DNA from: an uncultured Lactococcus sp.
GTDB lineage: Bacteria; Bacillota; Bacilli; Lactobacillales; Streptococcaceae
DNA: 64,000 nt
Reading direction: 5' to 3'
NCBI RefSeq assembly: GCF_934191625.1
Contig: NZ_CAKPUG010000003.1
Span: forward strand, 317,624 to 381,623
Below, one piece after another: positions 53,878-62,379 of this stretch (the stretch's first letter is position 1; each line of letters opens with the position of its first letter). Under the pieces are notes generated by a model that searched no databases, was not told the origin of the DNA, and saw only the letters and a program-made list of their open reading frames with translations. The translations under genes and the position numbers were made by a program.

Positions 53878-53943
53878 CTATAACAAATTACGCTCTGCTA
53901 AGCGTGCTGTAAGTAGCAACCCTTTATAAGCATTCGTCGCCAT
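53878..53943 (-). CDS. 21-residue leader peptide
   Basis: The first reading frame after the presumed transfer promoter encodes MATNAYKGLLLTARLAERNL plus a final Leu. AAGGAG (53952-53957) lies 8 bases upstream, as strong as any site in the window. A structured region of about 490 nt follows. The arrangement suits attenuation by ribosome stalling, but no amino-acid run indicates the signal. Confidence 0.55.
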   Translation of the reverse strand: MATNAYKGLLLTARLAERNLL

Positions 53944-54043
53944 TAGCTTTTCTCCTTCAAAATTGTTATAATAATAGTGTCTAGTTATTAAATAACAACT
54001 TTGCAAGAAGCTCCACTCATTGGGGCTATTTGCTTATTTTTTA

Positions 54044-54086
54044 TGTATAGTTTTCTATACACTCTTATTGTATAGTATTCTATACA
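54044..54086. promoter_or_regulatory. Twin operator palindromes of the ImmR-like repressor
   Basis: TGTATAG TTTT CTATACA (54044-54061) and TGTATAG TATT CTATACA (54069-54086) have identical perfect 7-bp arms and centres 25 bp apart. They lie between the divergent transfer and immR promoters, as expected for repressor binding on one DNA face with co-operative contact. Confidence 0.85.
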
Positions 54087-54141
54087 CCTTGTCAACGATA
54101 AACATAGTTTTTTTATATATTTTTTCTTAGGAGGATTTCAA

Positions 54142-54477
54142 ATGTTCTATGAACGCCTACAATTACTGGCTTCAGAAGCCAATAAATCTATAAACCAAAT
54201 TGAACGAGAACTAAATTACCCAAGAAATGCTCTTAATGCATATAAACAAGGTGCAACTCCGTCAGCAAAACGTACAGCAGAAATTGCAGAATATTTTGGT
54301 GTAACGAGTGACTATCTCCTAGGGAACACCTCCGCACGTACTCTTGACCTTGCAGACTTAGACAATGACATTGTCGCAAGCAACTTATCCTATTCTGGCA
54401 AACCATTATCTGAAAATGACCGCCAAGCCCTAAACAATATTTTAAAAGAATACTTTGAGTCACAAGAAAGCGAATAA
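54142..54477 (+). CDS. immR: ImmR-like XRE repressor
   Basis: A 111-residue repressor with an N-terminal helix-turn-helix (about 15-62, SINQIERELNYPRNALNAYK) and an acidic C-terminal dimerisation tail. The AGGAGG site lies 8 bases before the ATG. It is divergent from the transfer operon, next to two perfect palindromes, and paired with an ImmA-like protease. By analogy with ICEBs1 it represses excision and transfer genes until cleaved. Confidence 0.85.
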   Translation: MFYERLQLLASEANKSINQIERELNYPRNALNAYKQGATPSAKRTAEIAEYFGVTSDYLLGNTSARTLDLADLDNDIVASNLSYSGKPLSENDRQALNNILKEYFESQESE

Positions 54478-54480
54478 TCT

Positions 54481-54936
54481 GTGAAAGATATAGAAGAAGA
54501 TATTTATAATAAATTAGTTGAGCTATTAAACAAAAATAATATTATCTTACTCTATGATCATACCTTTCCTCTTGAAGAAAATGGAAAATATGTTCGAGCT
54601 AAAAATAAAAAATTTATCATCTTAAAACATCATTCAAAAATAATTTTGAAAGAAATATTTTCTATATTACATGAATCGAGTCATGCAATTCATGATGATG
54701 ATTTACACATTTTTACTCATCTTCAAGAACAACACAAAGAATTTTTAAGCAATTGTGACACTATCGCTAACGGAATCAATCTATATGCTTCTGAAAATGG
54801 TGTTCCTACAAAAAATATACCTGCTTTAATGGAATTTATTGGTATTAAACAATGTCAATATTATTCAGTTTATGAACGAATAGTAGCTAAGTACTATGAT
54901 AGTGAAGGAAATCCCCTTCCATGTTGGGAATTTTAA
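54481..54936 (+). CDS. immA: ImmA/IrrE-like metalloprotease
   Basis: A 151-residue protein with ILHESSHAIHDD, a HExxH zinc site, near residue 62. The downstream acidic and helical part suits an ImmA/IrrE-type protease. It starts at the GTG of 54481, 3 bases after the repressor stop, so the two are co-translated. In ICEBs1 ImmA cleaves ImmR to derepress transfer. The SOS or peptide signal cannot be told here. Confidence 0.82.
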   Translation: MKDIEEDIYNKLVELLNKNNIILLYDHTFPLEENGKYVRAKNKKFIILKHHSKIILKEIFSILHESSHAIHDDDLHIFTHLQEQHKEFLSNCDTIANGINLYASENGVPTKNIPALMEFIGIKQCQYYSVYERIVAKYYDSEGNPLPCWEF

Positions 54937-54942
54937 AATAAA

Positions 54943-54972
54943 AAAAGTGTTGGAATTAATCCCGCACTTTTA
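54943..54972. terminator. Bidirectional terminator after immA
   Basis: AAAAAGTGTTGG and CCCGCACTTTT pair imperfectly between convergent genes, with A and T runs on both sides. Confidence 0.65.
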
Positions 54973-55320
54973 TTTTTCTAAATCTTTATAGGCTTTTGAA
55001 TTTTCTTTAACATACTGTACCCCACTAAAACTAAAGAAACCGTCTTTATAGGTGTAAGGCATATTTGCTGAACCTTCTAATCTATGGTTCTTTTCATCTA
55101 ATTTTAATGATATTGTACTATCATCACTAGAACTTGGTAGAGAAACATCTTTTCCATGAATTGTCATAATAGTATCATCACTACAAGTATTACTATCTTC
55201 ATAATATAAATAATATTTTCCGTCCATACTATCCGCTCCACCTTTAGATACTGCAAAAAAAGCTCCGCCTAAAACTAAAACTATTGTAACTATAACAATA
55301 TACCACTTGTTATTTTTCAT
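54970..55320 (-). CDS. Small membrane-anchored secreted protein, ICE right end
   Basis: A 116-residue protein with an N-terminal membrane segment (MKNNKWYIVIVTIVLVLGGA), no lipobox, and a beta-rich extracellular domain with one cysteine. The ATG at 55320 has GGAG upstream. It is the last ICE gene before the proposed right junction. The role is unknown; surface-exclusion or immunity proteins can sit here. Confidence 0.62.
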   Translation of the reverse strand: MKNNKWYIVIVTIVLVLGGAFFAVSKGGADSMDGKYYLYYEDSNTCSDDTIMTIHGKDVSLPSSSDDSTISLKLDEKNHRLEGSANMPYTYKDGFFSFSGVQYVKENSKAYKDLEK

Positions 55321-55444
55321 TAAATTTTCTCCGTTTTTCATTTGTTATCATATAGTATATTTTATCACAAAAATCACTATTAACTTTAAATACACAATTT
55401 TATCTTGCTTGGTTAGTTTTCTGTTGAGTTCTTATTTTTAGCAA

Positions 55445-55467
55445 CCTATAAGCGCTTATTTACTAAG
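55445..55467 (+). repeat. Candidate attR1 (core plus chromosomal half)
   Basis: CCTATAAG (55445-55452) repeats the attL candidate. It is followed by CGCTTATTTACTAAG (55453-55467), which recurs at 57131-57145. TTGGTTAGTTTT lies at 55409-55420 on the element side. Confidence 0.5.
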
Positions 55468-55472
55468 GCTAA

Positions 55473-55592
55473 CTATCCTTTAAATTCATTTTACATGAAT
55501 TAGAACATGTTAGACATAGCGATGTAGGATTTTATAATTCTTTACATATACTTAAAGTAGGAGGTTTACAAAAATATAAAGCTGAATACTAA
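55473..55592 (+). pseudogene. C-terminal remnant of an unidentified protein
   Basis: An open stretch of 39 codons without a start, ending in a stop, with a coding-like composition (HELEHVRHSDVGFYNSLHIL, then a basic end). It lies right at the right junction and may be the tail of a gene cut by insertion or deletion. The family is not recognised. Confidence 0.3.
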
Positions 55593-55635
55593 AATTTTGA
55601 TAACAAAAAAAGACTAGATTGAATTCCACTCTTTT

Positions 55636-56373
55636 TTATTTTGTGAACTTTATTTGTTGATACAGTTCATCTATATACTTATTTTCTTTAATATCTTTAT
55701 ACATCTCAAAAAGTAAATTGTACTGTTCATACAGAGTTTCTCTCTGTGATTTTATTCTAGATTCATCGGCATGCTTATTAAAGCTTTCGTTTCTCACCTC
55801 AGATATCTCACGTAGATTATCTATCTCCCACTCATACCTACGTACATTTTTAATCATTTCTTTATATGAATTAATAAAATTACTGATTTGCTCCCCTTCT
55901 TTCCCTGAAAACAATAAAGTAATTTCATAAGAAAGTAACGTCATCTCGTTCATTTTCATTAAGAAACTGTCTTGCTTTCTTCGCCAGGTATGGTCTTTTT
56001 CGTTTTTCCCCCTAATCGAATTTCCAATATCTTGTAAATAATAATTGTTAGTTAATTTTAAATATATGAAAAATGGAAAATCACTATGTTCCTTGTTAAT
56101 GATAAAATTCTCGTCATCGAAAGACAGATATAGTGCTTTAATAATTTTCCAACTCGAAACTCTTCGTTCAAATAAAGATTGTTTAATATTTAAGTCAATT
56201 TGATATTCTTCTCGTTCCTCGATTTTCTGTTGTCTGTCATCCAACTCATTTTGTCTTTTACTTTGTTGAATTAACTGATAAACCGTTACTACTAAAACAA
56301 TAGCACTTATAATTGCTCCTACCGCCGTTGATATTGCACTGATTGCTTCCCAACTCCAACTATTTATTCCCAT
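55636..56373 (-). CDS. Membrane-anchored coiled-coil protein
   Basis: A 245-residue protein with one N-terminal membrane segment (about 8-36) followed by a long charged helical region with several coiled-coil stretches. AAGGAGGGAT precedes the ATG. It lies outside the main ICE border, next to an AbiH remnant, so a phage-defence role is conceivable but unsupported by any motif. Confidence 0.65.
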   Translation of the reverse strand: MGINSWSWEAISAISTAVGAIISAIVLVVTVYQLIQQSKRQNELDDRQQKIEEREEYQIDLNIKQSLFERRVSSWKIIKALYLSFDDENFIINKEHSDFPFFIYLKLTNNYYLQDIGNSIRGKNEKDHTWRRKQDSFLMKMNEMTLLSYEITLLFSGKEGEQISNFINSYKEMIKNVRRYEWEIDNLREISEVRNESFNKHADESRIKSQRETLYEQYNLLFEMYKDIKENKYIDELYQQIKFTK

Positions 56374-56405
56374 GATCCCTCCTTAATTCAATGCCTAATG
56401 TCCAA

Positions 56406-56868
56406 TTATTTTTCTATCATTAAAAATCCAGAATGTACTATCTCATAATCTATATCTAAATTCAATTGTTTTATCATCTCTTCTATGCTTTTCCTGTCAG
56501 AAGGAGTATAAAATGTAAAAACATAGCGAGCTTTAGGTAACTCTTTCATAACTTCTTCAAAGTATGGCCAATCTATTCCATTATATGAATGTCCAATTAC
56601 TGTCACCACATCGATATTTTTTTCTTGAATAAAAGTTGCAATCTTCTCTTTTAAAACATTCACTGGCTTATAAAATCTATTTATATTTTCGTTATAGAAC
56701 TTATTAGAGGTTGGCTTCTTAAAACCAGCCTGTGAACTTGCCTCTTGGCTCTGTCTATAATCTTCAGTATAAGTAGTTTGTAACCCCGGAAGTTCTTCAT
56801 CTATACTAGCTGAATGATAACCTAGCACTATATCTTTTAAAATATTAGTACAATCAATTTATAGTTAA
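56406..56868 (-). pseudogene. AbiH-like abortive-infection protein, N-terminus missing
   Basis: The frame ends with VTVIGHSYNGIDWPYFEEV and a C-terminal domain typical of AbiH proteins, about 140 residues from the possible GTG at 56828. A TAA lies 12 codons further upstream, and the expected start (a glycine-rich nucleotide-like GNGFD motif) is absent. Complete AbiH proteins are far longer. This is a 3' fragment of a phage-defence gene. Confidence 0.7.
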
Positions 56869-56869
56869 T

Positions 56870-57323
56870 TCTATCATAATATTTACAAAGTAAAAATTTA
56901 CTATCTAACAAAATACAGTAATTCTTTATTTTATAAATTTTCATCTCATACACCACTTTAATACGTTAATACATCTATAATTAAAAAATCCTATCACCAT
57001 ATTAAAGTGAAGGACGTAATTCAAGGTTGTTGAGAAAGTAATCAGTAACCTTTTATTTTTAAACTTTATTACACACATTTTAATTGCTTGGTTAGTTTTT
57101 TGGTTAATTATAATTTTATATCCCTACAATCGCTTATTTACTAAGCCTCTGGAGACTCTAAATTCATTTTAGCATTATAACCCAAAATATTAATATAAAA
57201 ATAATGCTGTATTTTATTCAAAATTATTGACTAATAATATATAAAATACACTTTTAGTTAGCATTTACGTAAGAAACAATTTCCCCCATTTATGTCTTTC
57301 ACGATAAAACAAATTTATGGTGC
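56870..57323. other. Noncoding stretch with a second, degenerate right junction
   Basis: No gene is visible. It contains TTGGTTAGTTTT at 57088-57099 and CTACAAT then CGCTTATTTACTAAG at 57124-57145, a diverged copy of the junction at 55.4 kb. This suggests the 55.45-57.13 kb segment is the remnant of another element in the same site. Confidence 0.5.
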
Positions 57324-57713
57324 TTACGTATTATAAAGAGTCTCTATCTGCAATTTCCGAACATTTTTAGGAATAAATTGATGAATATTATCAGTATTAT
57401 AGCCTATCTGCAAGTGCCTGTCATCTATCAACACTGGCAAACGTAATAAGCTTTTTTGACAATTAAGTAATTCCAATACTTCAATAAGAGGAAGATCATC
57501 AATATATTGTGAAAGATATAAGTAAGCGTCGGATTTTTTTGCTAGTATATCCTGTGTACCTTTTTCCGATAAGGAAAGAATTTTTTAAAAATCTTTCTGT
57601 GTCATTTCTTCCTTAGCCCAATTGATTTTTTCATACTCTAAGTTTTGATTTTTTAACCATTGAATCGCTTTCCGTGACGACGCGTCTGTGGATTTAAAAT
57701 AAATTTTTATCAT
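57324..57713 (-). pseudogene. Spx/ArsC-like gene with one stop codon
   Basis: From the ATG at 57713 the frame encodes MIKIYFKSTDASSRKAIQWL and continues to a TAA at 57324, with a single internal TAA at about codon 47 (57573-57575). Compared with the intact paralog at 58.5 kb, the frame aligns throughout (QIGYNTDNIHQFIP near the end). The CxxC of Spx is replaced by DASS. One nonsense mutation inactivates it. Confidence 0.8.
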
Positions 57714-57783
57714 CGTTTAGATACTTCCTTTTTATTAATAAATAGTGTCATCTCAAATACTGACTTAAATATAGTGTTTGATA

Positions 57784-58173
57784 TTATATTTCTATTTCGT
57801 CAAATTCCAACTTATTAATTTTCAAAAAATTTTCAAGTTCTTCTTCATTAAAAAATATTTGTAAATAAAATGTGTCCACAAGAAAAGGAAGTTTCAACAA
57901 CTTCTGTTCACTTTCAAAGGCATTTATAAGACTATTCAAATGAAAAGTTTGGCTTAGATCAAGGGTTAAATTTTTATGTGTCTCATTTTTTTCATAAACA
58001 ATATCCTCAATGCTTTTATTTTTTGAACAGAGTATGGTCAATATTTCAATTCTTTCAAGGCGTTTTATAGATAAATCAACTTCTTCAAAAGGAAGATTTT
58101 TTTGATAGAGCCAACGCTTAATATTTTCATTAACAGGATTTCCTTTATCCGAATATATTTTAATCACTTTCAA
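57784..58173 (-). CDS. Diverged Spx/ArsC-like protein
   Basis: A 129-residue protein with the length and the C-terminal LPFLVDTFYLQIFFNEEEL pattern of Spx-family proteins. The N-terminal KIYSDKGNPVNENIKRWL lacks the usual cysteine pair. The start is a TTG (58173) or the GTG two codons on; neither has a strong ribosome site. It lies between two more typical paralogs. Function unknown; it may bind RNA polymerase like Spx, without redox control. Confidence 0.62.
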   Translation of the reverse strand: MKVIKIYSDKGNPVNENIKRWLYQKNLPFEEVDLSIKRLERIEILTILCSKNKSIEDIVYEKNETHKNLTLDLSQTFHLNSLINAFESEQKLLKLPFLVDTFYLQIFFNEEELENFLKINKLEFDEIEI

Positions 58174-58498
58174 ACATTTACCATTTCTCTAGAATAATGA
58201 TGGTGAAATACATTAATATTAAAAAGATGTATATCACTTTATGGTATATATCCTACGAAATTGTGTATTTCAAAATCATTTTTATAATAATATAATAATT
58301 TTTCAATGTATAAAAAACATTTATCGTTAAAATTGTATGTACAAAAAATGAAAATTAAATAAGCGAACTGTTTCACACTCTATTTTGTTGATTTATCTAT
58401 ACCTCTCGGATTAAAGCGTGTACGATTTCTTGAACTAGACAGCAGAGATTAACTCTATAGAATTATCTTATCTAATTTAGATTTAACGTACTTAGTAC
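58174..58498. other. Intergenic region, nothing recognised
   Basis: AT-rich, without ORFs, clear hairpins or RNA genes. It probably holds the promoter of the diverged Spx-like gene. Confidence 0.5.
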
Positions 58499-58891
58499 TC
58501 AAAAATTATCCTTTTCGTTGGTTTTTATTTTTCTTCTACTCTTGGGAATAAACTGACGTATATTTTCTTCGTTATATCCTATCTGTAAATGAGAATCATC
58601 CACGACTAAAGGAAGCTTTAATAAACTCTTGTTACTGTTCACCCATCCCAATAATTCTACAAGGGTAAGGTCGTTCATAAACGGCTCTAAATCCGAGTAA
58701 GCTAAAGATTTTTGAGAAAGTACTTCTTCGGTTCCCTTTTCGGTCAATGAAAGAATTTCAAAAAATTCTCCTTGAGACATTTTCGTACTTGACCCCCAAT
58801 TAATTCCTTCATAATCTAGCTTGTGTTTTTTCAGCCATTGTAATGCTTTTCGAGATGAAGCATTTGTTAATGAATAATATATTTTTACCAT
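58499..58891 (-). CDS. Spx/ArsC-family regulator-like protein without CxxC
   Basis: A 130-residue Spx-like protein: MVKIYYSLTNASSRKALQWL at the start, a central SLTEKGTEEVL, and KLPLVVDDSHLQIGYNEENI near the C-terminus. Spx normally has CTSCRKA at the active site; here it is NASSRKA, so no disulfide switch. The ATG at 58891 follows GGAGGG by 5 bases and replaces a longer start at 58915. Lactococci have several Spx paralogs that bind RNA polymerase alpha. Confidence 0.8.
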   Translation of the reverse strand: MVKIYYSLTNASSRKALQWLKKHKLDYEGINWGSSTKMSQGEFFEILSLTEKGTEEVLSQKSLAYSDLEPFMNDLTLVELLGWVNSNKSLLKLPLVVDDSHLQIGYNEENIRQFIPKSRRKIKTNEKDNF

Positions 58892-58950
58892 CTTATCCCT
58901 CCATGTAATTTTCATACCTATTTATGACTAAAAAGGATCATTATAAACTA

Positions 58951-59850
58951 TTATCTCCGCTTTTTAAGCCAAACAAGTAAAGCAGATCCTATAAGCGCAA
59001 GAGTCCCCATTACCCCCAGTATTTTTTGCTCTCTTGATCCAAGTTCTCCAAGTTTCTGTCTATATTGTTCCGTGTTTATACTTGTGCTTGTTGATTTTGA
59101 ATGAGTGGTTACCGTAGGTTTTGATATGTTATAAGTTGTACCTGATTCAGGATTTTGGGGTGTATTTGGCTTATCACTTACTGGATAGTCTACGAGATTA
59201 ACCAGTAATGTGGCTTGTCCTTCCCGCTGTTCTTATAGAATTCCCTCATTCTTTCCGAATTCAAAAGCAATTGCATATGCCCCACTCTTATTACTGATTT
59301 TAAATGCTGCCACATCTGCGGCTTTGAAAGATAATGAATCTGCTGCTTAACTTGTACTCAGTTCTTGTCTCTCACCGGGAATTGCCTAATATAGCTTAAT
59401 ATATTGTACAAGGGTATCATGATTTGCTAGGCGATTCTTATACGCTTCTAAGCAAATAGATTACAGAAGAAATATCTACACAATAGAGTCGTTGGTTTGT
59501 TAACACCCACGCTCCTTCTCCTAGATTTAAAGCTCCTTTATCTTTAAGAAATGTACTTGTCTCCCCTAAATTAACAGACAGTGTAACTTTATTTTTTTGT
59601 TTATATTGAGTGGCTTTAAAATCTTTAACTTTTAGAGACAAGCCAACTTTTTCAGGATATGCTTCTCCAAAATCAGCCACCAAATCTATCGTAGACTGCG
59701 CAAGTAGATTGACTAAACTCATATTATGGGATTCACTCGCCTTAATAAACTTACTGTTCAGGTTATGAACCTGGCGCCCTCCAAGATTAAGAACAGTGAG
59801 TACTTTTTTTCTCTGTGCTATTACTCATCCCAATTTTTACTTTGCTAGTA
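58951..59850 (-). pseudogene. Decayed cell-surface protein gene
   Basis: Minus-strand pieces add up to a degraded surface protein. A C-terminal anchor (REQKILGVMGTLALIGSALL, then WLKKRR) follows a Thr/Ser linker. LGELGS stands where a sortase LPxTG would be. Three in-frame stops (after IKLY, after STS, after GIL) and frameshifts near 59450 and 59800 interrupt it; a middle piece at 59438-59722 is open. It is not likely to be made. Confidence 0.72.
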
Positions 59851-60229
59851 CAAAAAAATTCTGTATTGTATTATTTAAAGCTTTAATCATTCTTTATAGT
59901 TTAAATTTTAGTGTGCAATACTTAACTCTCTGGTTTTTCTCTAATAATTTTTCCTCTGATATTACTAAAATACCTTATTTTTTCAAATTCAAACTCTTTC
60001 TTGGTGATATTAACAGCAAGCACTGTTGTCATATATAATCAGTAAGGAATTATTGGCTACCTTTATTTCTCCCATTTCTAGTTCAAATTATCGAACTGTT
60101 TTTTCGACCTTTATGGACTAAACTTGTATCACATCAGTAATGTTCTAGAGATGCAACGTTTAATTTAGCGTAAATATTAATATTTTTCCACCTCATATCA
60201 ACGTGAAACTTTTTTGTAGGATATTTTTG
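59851..60229. other. Noncoding region, nothing firm
   Basis: It may include the upstream remains of the decayed surface gene. Apart from short frames without ribosome sites I see no gene. Confidence 0.4.
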
Positions 60230-60367
60230 TTATCGTATATTTAAAATATCCACCACCCAATAGCCAACGATGAATCCACAGGTTATTCCACTTACCAAAA
60301 ACATAAAGTTTACAATATACCATTCGCTTTTTGGGATACTAATTTTTTTTTTATTTTTTACGTACAT
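60230..60367 (-). CDS. 45-residue single-span membrane protein
   Basis: MYVKNKKKISIPKSEWYIVN leads into one hydrophobic span with SGITCGFIVGYW. AGAAGGAC lies just before the ATG. Basic N-terminus and single span suggest a small membrane or peptide-type product. It lies between a decayed surface gene and the secreted paralogs. No family recognised. Confidence 0.5.
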   Translation of the reverse strand: MYVKNKKKISIPKSEWYIVNFMFLVSGITCGFIVGYWVVDILNIR

Positions 60368-60427
60368 AAGTCCTTCTAATTTTCGATTTTTATTTTATTA
60401 ATACATTATTTCTAAATCTCTTACATT

Positions 60428-60466
60428 CAAAAAGGTCCTACGTTTGTATATGTAGAACCTTTTAGG
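60428..60466 (-). terminator. Terminator after the 599-residue secreted protein
   Basis: AAAGGTCCTAC and GTAGAACCTTT pair with one mismatch, and the minus strand then reads a short T run. Confidence 0.6.
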
Positions 60467-60516
60467 AAAATTGAATTATATATTAAGTTAGATTGATATT
60501 CACTTGCTTAAAAGGT

Positions 60517-62316
60517 TTATTTCTCAGAGAAGTGATAGAAAAGATTGTCTACATATCTCCCTGATTTAGTCGCATTCCCCACCAAATCAATATGGGAAAC
60601 AATAGTGGTATTACCTGCCTTCAACTCACCGATCTTGTGTTCCATAGCATCTTGAGCTACATCATGTGTACCCGTTCCATCCACAAAATTCAGCTTGTAA
60701 TCCACATTCGGGTCACCTTTGCCGTCATCCAATTTATAACTATTGTTTGACTTAACAGAGACTTCAACCGTTTTTCCCCCATCATAAGGTACGTAGTTAC
60801 CACCTACTTGTGTGGCATTTTTCAACTCTACATTGGCCACTTCACCTGTACCACGGTTAGCATCTGTCAGTGTTACAGCCGAAGGCACTACACCGTACCA
60901 CCCAGGTTCACCTGGAGCTTGTGCAGTATAATTGTACTCCACTTCCACTTTATCATTCGATACATCATTTTGGTCTGCTTGAATAGCATTCGCAGCTGTG
61001 TTCAAGTTGGCAATATCAGTAGAGAAGTTACCCAAACCTGCTTGTGACAAGTCTGTACCCGCAACGTATGAGTTAACGCGTGATAGGGCGGACGCTACAG
61101 CTTTAGACCAGCCGCTGCGGACATAGTCATAGGTTCCAGCTGCAGATTTTGATGTATTAGTCTTTACTGCATCTGCTTCAAAATCTGTCGCAGTTTCCAC
61201 AAAATCATGCAAGGTTTTCATACTGGCATCGGCTTTGACCTTATCTCCCAATGGATCCCCCGCTGTCATTGTTTTAGCATCCACAATGAAATACATACCA
61301 TAAGCGTCTCCAATTTGACCTAATAATTCTGTCTTTTTAGCACTATCTGTTAAAGCATTCGCTTCTTTACGTACTGCTTCAATCTTTTGAACCGTTACAC
61401 CCGTATTGAGTTCTGTACGTGTGTTATCTTTGAAAAGAAGGTTCACATCAGCTTGTACTTTATCTTCATCGCTCGCCCATGTGACAGGGACGGTAACAGT
61501 CCCAGCGAATCCGTTCACACCTGCCCATGTATATGAGACTTGTGTGGTTGTACTAGGGATACGATCCCACACTACATTTCCATTTTCAAGTCTCCCCCCA
61601 TCTCTATAACTTAATACTGGTGCTACAGATGTGTCAATATTTTTAATTTGTCTAACAGGAATAGTTAATCTAGCACCATGCTCCTCTGTAGAAGCTTCAG
61701 CTACTGTCATCTGAGTAACATTACCTCCATGGTCAATCGTTGTGCCGTTCAATCTACTCAAGTCATAAACATGTGATTTAGATATCCCAAGTAAAACTTT
61801 AGGAGATGTAAATGATTTAAAATCAATTGAGTCAAATGTCTCTTGAGAAATATTGGATGCTATAAAACTTGTTAATTTAGTACAACTATCTAAGGCACTA
61901 AAGTCAGCATTATGTCCATGCTCATAAAACGCTGAATTAAAGCCAGTTAATTCGGTGCAAAATTGAAGACCTTCCAATGATGAAGTGATGGCGGCATTGA
62001 CTATTAAAGTACCTGTCATACTTGCCAGATCTCCCTTAGTAATGTCCCCAGTTTGTTTTTTCAAGTTCGCACGTACCGCTGTTTCAACTGCTGAATCCGC
62101 AAAAGTAACTTTATCTGTTGCATCCTTAACCTGACGATTTACTAATTTAGCTCGTTCAATTTTTTGTGATACAATTTTACTTTGACTTTGAGACAAACTT
62201 GATGTAGCTTTTGTAATTCTTCCTCCAATTTGTGCTGCATGCACTAAAGGCTGTACTGTCCCTAAAAGAGTGAGGGCTGTGAGCGTTGTTGCTCCTAAAG
62301 TAATAATTTTTTTCAT
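60517..62316 (-). CDS. Secreted protein with LRR-like head and Cry1Ac-D-VI-like module
   Basis: A 599-residue exported protein. The signal peptide (MKKIITLGATTLTALTLLGT) ends near VHAA. About residues 70-160 resemble internalin-type leucine-rich repeats (LEGLQFCTELTGF, LDSCTKLTSF). A beta-rich stretch at about 200-290 is followed by VNLLFKDNTRTELNTGV, a helical module like domains related to Cry1Ac D-VI. The last 240 or so residues match the neighbouring paralog almost exactly. No LPXTG or membrane tail, so it is released or held non-covalently. Confidence 0.78.
   Translation of the reverse strand: MKKIITLGATTLTALTLLGTVQPLVHAAQIGGRITKATSSLSQSQSKIVSQKIERAKLVNRQVKDATDKVTFADSAVETAVRANLKKQTGDITKGDLASMTGTLIVNAAITSSLEGLQFCTELTGFNSAFYEHGHNADFSALDSCTKLTSFIASNISQETFDSIDFKSFTSPKVLLGISKSHVYDLSRLNGTTIDHGGNVTQMTVAEASTEEHGARLTIPVRQIKNIDTSVAPVLSYRDGGRLENGNVVWDRIPSTTTQVSYTWAGVNGFAGTVTVPVTWASDEDKVQADVNLLFKDNTRTELNTGVTVQKIEAVRKEANALTDSAKKTELLGQIGDAYGMYFIVDAKTMTAGDPLGDKVKADASMKTLHDFVETATDFEADAVKTNTSKSAAGTYDYVRSGWSKAVASALSRVNSYVAGTDLSQAGLGNFSTDIANLNTAANAIQADQNDVSNDKVEVEYNYTAQAPGEPGWYGVVPSAVTLTDANRGTGEVANVELKNATQVGGNYVPYDGGKTVEVSVKSNNSYKLDDGKGDPNVDYKLNFVDGTGTHDVAQDAMEHKIGELKAGNTTIVSHIDLVGNATKSGRYVDNLFYHFSEK
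60590..61302 (-). repeat. Duplicated block, copy 1
   Basis: Apparently identical, base for base, to 62453-63165 (offset 1863 bp), covering the shared C-terminal region of the two secreted proteins. It diverges sharply on both sides. Confidence 0.88.
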
Positions 62317-62379
62317 TTTTCTTTATCTTTTTTAACTTTCTAATTTTTCAATATTTCAACAATGAATTTTTAATATCTA

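Larger units (their letters stand above)
30263..55452. mobile_element. Integrative and conjugative element, about 25.2 kb, MobT/FtsK-type
   Basis: The block has integrase and excisionase-like genes at its left end, a complete-looking set of gram-positive type IV secretion genes, a MobT relaxase beside an oriT candidate, an FtsK-like coupling protein, and an ImmR/ImmA-like control pair at its right end. The direct repeat CCTATAAG (30263-30270 and 55445-55452) and repeated TTGGTTAGTTTT motifs mark the proposed borders. Gene order resembles the Tn916/ICEBs1 superfamily. The exact ends are inferred. Confidence 0.8.

Noticed and set aside
59796..60038. 80-codon plus-strand frame
   Set aside because: No ribosome site and antisense to the remains of the decayed surface gene.
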